Made by a program: the position numbers and the translations under genes | In this document: in pieces, positions 21,497 through 33,400 of the stretch | Layout: each line of letters starts with the position of its first letter | How positions within the stretch are numbered: the stretch's first letter is position 1 | NCBI GenBank assembly: GCA_009746045.1 | Contig: RPFO01000359.1 | Coordinates: 2,019,491-2,061,017 of the forward strand | Direction of reading: 5' to 3' | Length of the DNA stretch: 41,527 nucleotides | DNA from: Mesostigma viride | Taxonomy: Eukaryota; Streptophyta; Mesostigmatophyceae; Mesostigmatales; Mesostigmataceae | The notes under the pieces: model-generated | The model's input: only the letters and a program-made list of their open reading frames with translations | Told to the model about the DNA's origin: nothing | The model's database searches: none

Positions 21497-24400
21497 CTGC
21501 AGAGAAACGTCGATCATTGGAGGCACACAAACAAATGGATGCCTTTGGTGTCAGCTGTCGGGTAGAACGATCTGCACACGTACAAGAACACTCATGTCAG
21601 CATCAACAGTGCGTAAATGGCCAGTCGTCTAGGACCACGGAGCAAATCTGCCCCTTGTTCCCAGGGACAATCTGGACATTGGAAAAATACCAACACACTG
21701 TACATAAACTGCTACATATTCTCAATCCATAGGAGCTTATAGGGAACGGGTGTAGATTCGGTGGCCGGCTATAGATATAATTGACAAAGGCTGATACGAT
21801 AACCGCAGGCTCGAGCTACCATGGTCCGGAATTTTCCACGTTTACATAGCAGATATGTATAAGAGAGATCGGGCCTCCACCGGTGTTTTTATTTCTGTCG
21901 CGGATCCCCACATCCAAAACAAAGCTGCGGACACTCCACACTTGGGGCAAGGTCTCGTGACATCTGCACGGCCTGATTCCTGGGGCTAATTGTCATGAAA
22001 GAGTATCAATGAGACAACCAGCGCAGGCCAGAAATCTGCTATATGTAGGTAACATAGCGAGCAGGGCCACGTGTCTCTCACTTGGCAGCAGCAGCAGCCA
22101 CAGGAACTTCCCTGGTACCTTGCCCAGCATTGTCAAGACCGGGATACTGAAATTAGGGCCGCAAAGGTTGCCTTTCAATCACTACCATGATGATGACTAG
22201 TTGACCACAATAAACTAGTGTTAGCGAAGACAATAGTGATACTGTTTTGATGATACCAGCACATACCGGCATGCCAAAGTTGAGCCCATGGCGGCTCGCC
22301 ACATCAGCCGGGATGCGGCCCCTCATGCTGGCGATGATGGCATCCTGCGACGCACGCTCAGCGGCCACCTGTGCGGGCCACCAGGAATGACAAGGGCAAA
22401 GTTCCTGTTTATCGTTAGAATCATAACCCATATGCCACTCTCTAGCCGTGAGCTCGGCCGCCACTTATCCCTGGCATACCACACGAATGGGAAGACAAAC
22501 TGTATTCTACAGACCTACTTCAAATGCTCAATCTGTCTGATCGGGGTATCTGGGACGCGAGTGAACCGATGACGGCCGGAAGGAAAAAGGTCCTTTCCAG
22601 CTCGAACCTATTCATGCGGTTCAGTAATTTTGTTGGCATACATGATTGTTGAGTGGATGGCTACCAGAAAAGAAAAGAATCAGTTTTCTCTCAATCTAGT
22701 TTCATTAACGCATGCGGGGAAGATAGTGCCGCTATGGCTTGGCCTGCGACGTGGAAGGCTGTCTGCGACATGGGCTGACTAATTCGTTCTGTACAAAGGG
22801 TTTCATGCTCGCATAAATTCTCTTTGAAAGACCTGGCTGTTTGACCGGCCCAAGGGGTCGATGGGCGAGCTTTATGCTTGTCAGTGTCAAGAACCTTGTA
22901 AGACTACCTGTACGGTTAACGTACTAGCCTGGGTGTGTGTGGCCACGTTAATTTGTAGTGGTGTTTCAAGCACCATTCAGGACGGCGCGTGACGCATGCC
23001 GCTGTTAATTAATTTAGGATGATGCCAGCTTGTACGTCGGCAGACCATGCCTTAAGCAAGCTAGGGCGGCAATGATCCGCAACTGTTTCTTTCACAATGG
23101 CGGCAAAGGACGACTTTGCGAGATTGCACATTCTAGCGCGGGTTGCATCTGCCTTGTAGCCGAGGCAGATGGTGGCACAGCCGCTCGGTTGTTCGACCAA
23201 TCATAGCAGAGTTGATCGTGCAACGGACAGATAATTTAAATCTTCCCCCATGCAGTTTTCCCCGGCTGCGGGTCTTTTTGGCATGGATGAAGGATGGGGC
23301 GCTACTTCGGTGGTTTGACCAGCTTGGGCGGAGCTGTTCATAAGTTTCTAAAACAGCTCTAGCGTCACATCGCAGACTTGCCAGCTTGCGATGGTGCATG
23401 TGTCGTGGCCTGGACTCTAAAGGTCACGACCCAGGTTCATATCAGGAACGGCCTGTTTTGATGATTTTTTTGTTGTTGTGGTGGCAGGTCTGTTGTCCAG
23501 TTGCCCCTGCCGAGGAGGGGTGATTGGGGACTACAGGAGCCGCGCAAGGGCTGTGCTCCGAAGCTAAGAATTATTCCCTGTTGAGAGACCCGAGTCGAGG
23601 AGGGCGTCTTAGGGAGGCGAGGCAGCGCCAAACCCTTAGCGTTCCTTTTTTCGTCTCAGCACCTGCTGTGTGGCTCGGCCTATTATGGTGTCGTAAAGCT
23701 GCCGGGGCTATTAGGTCGCATATTGCGCGAGAGAAAGAATCTAGATCTAGTTAATCACTACGTCATTAACAAAGAAACCTAGACAGTGGCAGGTCTATAT
23801 CTCAACGTAGCTCCTGCCACCTGGCCAGGAAAAACTGGCCGAATCTTGTATAACTACGGATCCGGATCCGGCCGCACTGGCCTCAGAAGGTCATGTGAAC
23901 CCTATAACCTAGCTATAGCGGCTACCCTTCCATCTCACTACAAAGAAACTATGTTCAGAGAACCCCGATTCCCATTTGGCTAATTCCGGAATGGTGGAAT
24001 GCTGGCTCCTTTTGGGGGCCTTGCTTTTGGGGTGGTCACCGGCTTGTGCCGCATTGCAACCAGCAGGCCCGCGCGGGGGTTATAAAAGCCTAGCACGGGT
24101 TGAGACGCCATTCAAGATGTTGCGACACGCTCTTTAGCGCATGGTGGTCACGAGATTCATTAGCGCAATGGGCTTGGTGCCCGGGGTGGGGGAAATTGGC
24201 TGGAGGCTTCTTGCTTCCGCGTGTGGACGAAGAAACCTTAAGGCCACTGTAACTGCTGCATTTGTGGCAGGGCTCTCACTTATTGTTTCAAATGCTGGTC
24301 TTCCTGGGAGCTTAGTGGTCTTAACATAAAGCAGAAAAGAACATAATTAGACCTACTCGGCCGGTTCATCCATGCAGCACACTTGGGATGCCATGGACCG

Positions 24401-27400
24401 ATGTGAGAAGGGGAAAGAAGCTGTTTTCACCTAGAAGTAGATTCAACTAGCCTAAGAGAGCAGGGATCATTACCGGAGACTCGAGCGACCATATGATGCC
24501 CTGAAGGGAAGCGAAACTGTTCTTTAACCGAGGCCTTTTGGAACAGTTCAGTCTATCATTGGCGTGACTGAGACTTGAGGGATCGTATGGCGGCCTGAAA
24601 AGAAAACAACATTAAGTTAGACCTATTCAACCCGTTAAACTAAGCGGCGTACCTGAGACTCGAGCGACCGTACAACGGCCTGCAGCCGCGCCACCTCGCT
24701 GTTCATCTCGCGCAGAACGCGCGACTGGTCCGGGTCCAGCAAGCTCCTGGGGACAAGGGTGCAGCGAGGCCATGGGGATACATCCGAAGCGAGGCCATGG
24801 GCACGCACATGAAGCCATGCCATGGGGACCAGGAGGAAGCGTGTAAATGGGGATGGGCATAAGCATAAGGCAAAGTAATAGGGACGGGTGTAAGCACAAG
24901 CCGAGGTCATGGGGACGAGTGCGAAGCAATGCCGTGAGGAAAAGTGTGATATGAGGTCATTATCGACCACATCAATATCATTATTATCGTTGTTATTATT
25001 ATTATTATTATTATTATTGGGGGGGCGCTGCAGTCATAAGCCAAGGCCAGGGGCATCCAACCACAACTCGAGGCAGCAATGGGTCAAGCATACGTGTGAG
25101 GCCAAAGCCAGGGGTATGCAAGCACAAAGCAATGCCAGGCATATGCAAGCATAAGCTCCTAGGGACTGAAAGCTCGAGCTCTGAGGCAGCGTGATTAAGT
25201 ATGGTAGTATGGCCAAGGCGGCAGGGGCTCACGCATGTCGGTTGTTCCAGGCAGCATCAATGAGACAACCAGCGAGTACCTTTATAGTAGTAGTATATAG
25301 TTTGCATGGGATGCACCGTATAAGCGGAGGCACTGTGGGTGCAAGCAGGCATGCAAGCTGAGGCAGTGCGGACGCAACCATAAGAAAAGAATGCGGGTGC
25401 GATGTGAGGAGAACGCCAAGGCGGTGAGGGCGTACAGCCTGCATGAAGCAGAGGCAGCTTGGGTGCAAGGTAAGCCACAGCACGACGGCTGGGTGATAGC
25501 GCCGATCCACTTCAAACCTTGGTACCGCTATAGCCAAGGCAGTCATATTAAACAGCTATGCCTGGACGTTATTTGTCTCCAATCACCTCGCGACGGAATG
25601 AGGCTGGCAGCGCGGCATGGACCGCATAGAGTATGGCGTACACTATAGTATTGGCATTTAGTATGACCAATGCTTGCCTTTCCATTCGAGAGCACGGAAA
25701 GCTACTGGATTCTCTTGATGATGATTGATTTGCATTATCATGATTCATACATGTAGATAATGGTTGATGATCGATATATCAATGAGACAACCATTGCCAA
25801 TCCATATAGAATGCTAATCTCTAGTTTTGTTTACATACTGGTATGGTGCACGACCTCGTAATCGGATTATATGATACACGATATCATGATCGGATTCTAC
25901 ACCGATTCTAAGGGTACCATATTCTTTATATACTCATGAGCTATCCTCACCGGGACTTGACCTCATACTGCCGAATCTCCTCCTGTGCCACATACTAGTG
26001 TACCTCTCACCTCATCCTGCACATAGTATATACTTCATACGGTAGTATCACAGCACACATATACCCCACGGCGCGCACTCAGCCACTCACCACGACTTGA
26101 ACTCATATTGCCGAATCTCCTCTTCCGCCTTCCGTTCCAGCGACGCCAGCTTGTCCGCGAGCCCGTCCTTGGCGAGTGCCGGATGCAAGAGCGGGCGCGC
26201 CGAGAGGGACGACGCCAGGGCCAGATAATGGTGTAGCTGGCCCCCGTCACTCAGGTCCGACCACAGGCCACTATCGGCAGCGGTAGCCAGCGCGGCCTCT
26301 TGTTCAGTTGGAAGGAGACCGGCCTTTGGTTTGGGTGCAAGGCGGACGGGGTCCCCCAGTTGCACCTGGCGACATTTTCGTCATGGGGGGGCGAGTGGTG
26401 GAGGAACAATAGGAGCACAGCGCCAACAAATAGGAGATGATGTTTGTCAGAAGGGGAGAGTCATCGTAGACAAGGGATGACGGGATGACAACCAACAGGA
26501 AACAAAATTGATAAATAGACAGGATGACATGATGATTGTATAAGAGGCGATTCTCGTTCACCATGATGCATTAACCATGATGCTCTAAGCCTTAACCCAA
26601 CAGTAAGGCTAGAGTGGAATGAGTGGGTTGGTCGCCAGATGTGCGGAAAGGATCACGCACACATGTATCACTGGCGGAACAGGAGGTGGAGCAGGAGAGA
26701 TGCCATACGGAAAAACATAACACTGTGATAGTAAAACATGATCCTTAAATCTACTAATGTAGTATAACAGTATTTAATAGCCCTTGTGGGCGGACGATGC
26801 AAGGGTCGTACTGATGACGCGACAGCAAGGCCAGTTGCCTTGAAACAAATGGCGTACTCACTTCACAACTTCACCATTTACCTGGCCACAGAGGGCAACC
26901 ACACACCTGTGTTGGAGCATTCCAACACACTTCCATACCTGCAGAGGAGCATTCCAACACTTCCATACCTGCAGTGGAGCATGAATGACACAGGTATAGT
27001 AATCCACCAAACATGGATATGGTAATCCACCACTCACCTGGATGTAGTAGTGCAGGAGTGCACGGCAAGGGTCCGTCAACCTGTACTGCCCACTCGATGT
27101 GACCTCGTCCTCCCAGCCTGGGTGTCCCGACACACAGCCACCGCCCCCATTCGCAACATCATGCCAAGGCCACCATCCGCAACATCATGCACCGCCACCA
27201 CCCGCGACATCATGCACCGCCACCACCCGCGACATCGAGGTGATCGAGTGTCGCATGAGGGTGAGGGATGGAGAACATAAACCAAGCCACAGCTAGCATT
27301 CAAACGTCTGACACACACACCCGCCCCCGCCCCCGCCCCCGCCCCCCCGCCCCCGCCCCCGCCCCCGCCCCGCCCCGCCCCCGCCCCCCCCCCGCCCCGC

Positions 27401-30400
27401 CCCCCGCCCCGCCCCGCCCCGCCCCCCCCCCGCCCCGCCCTCGCCCCCGCCCCCGCCCCCGCCCATACACCACACACCACACACACAACACAGGTACAGT
27501 CCAGCCCACAGGAAGAGTTAGCGCAGGTTAAGTAAGGGTTAATGCTCCGCGGCTTCCTGACGGGGCTGCGTGACTAGTCAATTGATTAAGTAGGGGGCAT
27601 ACGTGGTGCACATGGGGTGCAAGCACAAGGGCTTCTGACAACCTGCCAGCGTAGAGTGAGGTTGTTTACATGCCTCTTCAAAACCGCTGCGTGCACATGG
27701 CTGCAGGCCCCTTACTCGTAAAGATGCTTCGCTATAAACAACTTACGATACACAACTCACAGTGTTGCTAAGTACAACATACTACAGTAAGGTATGCACC
27801 ACAAATTATGGTGTTGCTATAAACAGCTTGCCATATACGACTTACCGCGTTGCAATACAATAATGTAGCAAATACAACTATTGTGTGGCTAAACAACTTC
27901 ATGCACGTTGTAAAACTGAAGAACCAAACACGCGCTTCCAGAGTCTACAATGTCATGCGGGTATGGCTGTATGGGATTAATTAAAATTAAACACGTGCTC
28001 CCGTTGGGGAGTCACGGAGCACCGAAGTGCTTGTAATCCCTGTGTGTGCACTACAGGAGAAAGGGCAGAGACCCCCAGTCTCCTTCATGCCAAAGGCATG
28101 CCACAGCTGCATTCGGGCACGCTAGCTAAACGGACACGCTAACGATCCGGCAAACTGTGGGTGCAATAAGACCCATGTAAGCGTAGCATAACAAGTATAG
28201 CGTGGGCTGTATGGGATGCCCACGGTATTCACGGCATCATGAACAGCAGGCTCACGAGATTAAAGGGAGAAAGAAACAGAACTAACTGCCCTTAACGCGT
28301 ATTCGCATATCCTCTCCTCATCCTAAGCTGGCCTAATATATACTGTCACCGCACCAATACTGCTGATGATGCCACCATGCCTGACAGCGTATCGCCAACC
28401 TGCAACCATATTGTAAATCTCATTCATCCTTCCATGCTCATAGTCTCACTGTTATCGAAATTTGAGCTCAAGCTGCCGTTGCATTGTTCTGGTCCTATGA
28501 TTCCCTTCCCCTCCCACCCTTTCCACCCGCCCTGCCCCTCCCATGTTTTCCCCCACCCCACCAGGTCCAGCTCCTAAGATCATGATTCGAATAATTGGTG
28601 AGCAAGTGCATGCCTTCTTCCACCAACACCTGCACACCTTCTTCCACCAACACCTGGCACATGAGCAGGGCGACGGGGCCTTCTTTAGCCCCCTCCTTGG
28701 CAGCGGCACATTTGGACAGGTCTCCGAGAAGGGCTGGGTCGACACAGGGAGCAAGAAGATTGCATGGCAGACAGCAGCTTGAGAATGACAAGTTATGCAA
28801 GTTGACCCAGGAAATGAGGGGATGATGGCAATTAGACTAAACGGCAGGCCGCCAGGCATGTTAGACTTGAATTAACAGAAGCTTAAGGGACACGAGCATT
28901 GGTCAGAACTAGAAAATAGAAGTAGCAAGTACAATGGACACGGCCTTTGGGAAGTAGTAGAGAGCAGTAGTAGCAAGTACAAGGGACATGAGCCGTATCG
29001 CCCCCCGGGCCAACCGTTCCGTAGGTGGCTCTATTCCCATTTCTCTAACAACAGCAGCAAGCAGAAGGATGTGAAGAACAGCATCAGGAGCGTCTCACAG
29101 ACAATGAGGAAAGGAAGCGAGTATACAGAGATCATGCCAGAAGTCAGACATACCGTGCACGTCTCAGGCGCTCAAATATATTTGTTGCAATAGAAATAGT
29201 AATAATAACAATAATAATAATAGTAATAATAGTATGTGCTTACTCCGTGCCCTTGCCTCCCAGGCCGCTCTTCTCGCACTCGTAAACAGCACGACCCCCT
29301 CATCACCCTGTGATTTTTCCGATGCAGCTACCCCTGGCCCCGGTCCCGTCACTGGCCCCCCTCCCCCTGCCCCATCGCCCCCTCCTCTGGGTTCTCGCTA
29401 CTAGCACCCATCCCGGAACCGTCCCCCAACGCAAAATACCGTGGCCTCAGCAACCCAGTCTCCACCGCACCAAGGAGCGCCCCTGAGGCAAGCCCTGGAC
29501 GAGAATCTCTAAAACTGGCCACCTTGAAAAGCTGGTCCTGTGAGGCCGTGCCAAGCGACAGCTCGTCATCAATTACAGCCCTCTCTGTGACACAGTTGCC
29601 AGAATCATGGGGCCTCCCTGTTGCATCATCGCTGGCGTCGCAGGGAGCAGTGGCACGGGAACGGGAAAATGAGTTGCTGCCACTGCCGCCATTGCCGTCA
29701 TTGGCGCCATTGCCGTCATTGCCGCCATTGCCGCCGTCATCCAGTTGTCCCCCCAGATTCGCCACCCCCAGCGCTCCCCCGACATACATCCAAACGAGCT
29801 TCAGCGGGCTAACAAACGGTCCCTGCGCTTGCTCCTTCTCTTTCCCTACCGACGCCACTGGCCTCCTCCCACTGACCATCGATCTACCGCCGCGACCGCC
29901 CCTTGCGCCACCCTCTAGTCTAGCGCTGCTTCGACCACCCCGCCACATTCTAGCGTCCCTGCCCCTGCCGTCATCGCTGTCATCGGGCGCCGGCGATCCC
30001 TCCCCAGCGGCCTCACTGTCATCCTCTTCCTCAAAGGTATCCTCCGAATAGTCATCCTCGCCCTCGCTCTCGACCCCCCGCTCGCTCTGGCTACCCGCCT
30101 CCAATTCGTCCTGCCCGCCCCCTGCCGCCTGGACATCCTCCCCCGCCCCCTTCCCGACCTCCCTCAAGGCCGCCTGCCTCAGGTGGTCGCGGCACAAGCC
30201 CTGGAATGATGCCACGCGGGCGTCTGGGGGTATCACACGGAACACCCCCAGTATCTTCATCACCACGTCCCGCCCAGGGTCCCTGCCACCGCCGCCACCG
30301 CTGCCACTGCTCCCGCTGCCGCCCCGGGACCTGGTATCTCTTGTGTCGGCGCTCGCCCGCTTGCTCTCCGGCCGGGGGGGCAGCGGCGCCCCCCCTTGCT

Positions 30401-33400
30401 CCATGATGGCCCGGACCACGCGGCTGCTTGCGGGCGCCTCCCAGGGACCCCTGGCTCGACTGGGGCCGTTGTTATTGGATTGCTTGCTCCCGTTGCTGGC
30501 TCGGTCGCTGCTGCTACCGTCACTAGTGCTGGCAAGCTGGTCTGCGTTGGTGACCTCGCGCACGATGAGCTGGCACTCGGCGCTCGTGCGGTCGATCTCA
30601 AAGACCGTCTGGTGGAGGGGAAAACATGGCGGCAGGTTTGGTGAAGCAGCCGCGGAAAGGGGGAAGAAGAATCAGGAAATATAAATGGGGAAGCAGGACC
30701 GTCTGGCTGAGTTGAAGCGGTGGTAGGTTTGCTGTCAAACAACCGAAAGAGGGAGGAAGCCAGGGACAGAAAGGGGAAAGAGAAAAAGGGAACAAAATAG
30801 GGGGAACGAAAAAAGGGGAGGGAGGAAACGATGTTTGGTCGCACTGGTGGGTGATCATTGTGCATGCATTTGCAACAAGTTTGTCGTGGTTCAGTTGTGG
30901 GTGATGTGGGGTCTGATCCAGTGGGGTTTTAGGCAGAGGGGTGGGGGAGGGGGGAGGGGAGCGGGGGGGGAGTAGTGATGTGTTACACATAGAACCTACC
31001 AAACCTGTTTGCGATTGTCCTCTTGTCTTGTTGAAATGCATGAAATATAGCCAGCAATGAAAGTCGTAGATTCCTGCGTCGTAATCGACTGGCATGGTGG
31101 CTGCAATCCTTTTGTATTGTTATGAAATAAGGTAGTAAGAGCAATAGACATACAACGCAGTGTTTAAAGCCTTTAAAGGTGCGCGCTCCTTCACCTGTCA
31201 ACAAAACAGTGCTCAAACCTGAAAGTAGACGCGCGTCCAGCCAATCACAAACCTTTATCCAGGATCAATGAGAAATAGCCCTGAAGATCTTTTATGATTT
31301 CCCAGAAGCCTGCCAAGGTGTTCGTTTCGTGTTTTCTACAGATAATGCTCGGCCTTGAAAATAATACGCATGCTCATCTCATTACACCACCATGTTGTAT
31401 AGGAAGAAAAGAGCAACAAGCTAACAACAGTGCCCTGCCAAATTCTCAAATATCCCCCCGAGGTGGTCGCCCCCATGTTGTTATTAGTACAGAGCCCATC
31501 CTTAAGAACAAGAAGCACGCCCATCCAACATGCTACACCAAGTCTCCCAGGATAAACAGAGCCATACATTACCTTGAAGGCATGACGAGGGACCTGTCAA
31601 GGTGATCACCCCTTCAAACCATACTCTTCAATAAAAAATAAACTATAGCATCACTAACATGCATGCCCAGCCACCAAACAATTAGCATACCGAAGTGTTT
31701 GCCCTGTGTTGCTGCCGCACGGAGGGGGCGCATCGGGACTCCAGCTCCTGTAAGACCGCGCCCTCGTGCTGTCGGAAGTCCGCCGCTTGCGCCGCCATCT
31801 CGGCCCAGGCCAACTCGGCAGCCAGATCACGTTCCCGCTCCTGCCGCGCGTACAGAAAAAAGAACACACACAAGCCTCTAGTTGTCACTACATGAAAACA
31901 AGTCAACTTGAAAGGAAATCATCTGACATGGGCCACGGAGTGAAGTCCTCAAGAGACAGGGTGACGCTGGCCAGTGGTGATCCTGTAGTGCCCACAGGAC
32001 AGAGGGATAAGGAGACCCTTGATAAGACACAAGTTTAAGAGACAAAGTTGGTCGACAAATGACTCTGAGGACCTGCACATGTGACACTCTCGATAATAGA
32101 ATGTGCTAAGGACGCACTGGAATCGAGAGAGAAACAGTGTTCCTGGGGCACCTGCCTGGGTGATTAGTTAAGATAATTCGTGAACAATGCATGCAGCCAA
32201 GCTGGTTTGTACGTGCATTTGTTAGTTTGCCCTGCACTAGTGTGCTTGTCTGCGTGGCCGCACGTGGGCGTGCGGCGTCTTTTGCTCTATTACTTTTACA
32301 CTAGTAGTAATGATAGGTACACCGGGCTATCTGCATGGCCGTACCGAGCTGCAAGCTCTATCCAGTGACATCCTTGTCGGTACCACAGACGACAGAGCTA
32401 GAGTAGTGCGAAAGTGCTGCTAGAGTAGGACTACAGTGCACCACACCACACTTTAGAATAGGACACGATGGTGATCATCTCTAGGGGGCACTATGGTGAC
32501 CATCCTAGTATCGCATACTAGGGCTTAAGTAGGCAACCCCTTTCCAAGGGGGTTGGCAACCCCTTTCCAGGGGGGTGCTTTGCCAAACATGTTGAAGGGA
32601 TCACCTGAATGGCCGCGTCCAGCAGCGCGTTGTACTGCTCCTGGATACGCGCGACCGCTTGAGCCGCCTGCGCCCGGTCCGCCTCACCCCGCCGCCGCTG
32701 GTCCTCGTAGCTGCCCAGAAGCCGCTGGCGCCCGCCAACGACTGCCCTCTCGAGCGCCTGCAGCTGTGAATGGAGTTTGGACTTGACCTGTCAGCGCGAG
32801 TCACGAGGGCACCGGGTGGGTGAGTGCCTTGGGGTTGTGCGTTAGGATTCACACGACTCGGACCAAAGCGTAGGGAGGACTAAACTTCTAGGGAAGGTGT
32901 TAGGCTTACCAAGACGTGCATGAGCAGCTTAGCTTACAGGCATTCACGCCTTAAGTTGGGTTCGAGGGTTTCTTGGGGTCAACCCAACTTAAGGCGTGAA
33001 CCCAACTTAAGCCGTTACGTTACCATAACTTGCGACCCCCAGCCCTGCTGAAGGACTTCAGGGTGTCTTTTGAAAGCTCTCGTCAAGGCCGATCGAACTG
33101 CACTAAAGAATTCACCATCAAAGTCGTATTTCGGGTCGGAACTTGGATGCAAGTCCTCAAACCGGCTGAGGGCAGGTGAAGCACCCCACCGTGCTAGCCA
33201 AAACTTGGTGTGCTGCATAGGGCATGCGCGTTCTATGCGCGGTAATCGTGGCTATTTACTCTCTAGCCTCGTCTTCCCTAGCATCCGGACTCAAACAGTA
33301 ATCCCGTCCATGGCCACTGTCACCAGGACTGGTCTAATAACGGTGAACGGTTTAGTGCACGTGAATGCCAACAACGTTGCTGATCCCGGCGAAATATGTC

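Noticed and set aside
24653-24746. Kinesin neck coil
   Set aside because: The DPDQSRVLREMN..VARL pattern is suggestive, but no motor domain motifs exist in the window.
28543-28782. Plus-strand PLLGSGTFGQV resembling a protein-kinase glycine loop
   Set aside because: It is antisense to a gene B exon with matching splice phases, and no other kinase motif follows.
29524-30051. Plus-strand Ser/Leu/Pro-rich ORF
   Set aside because: Antisense shadow of the large gene B exon.
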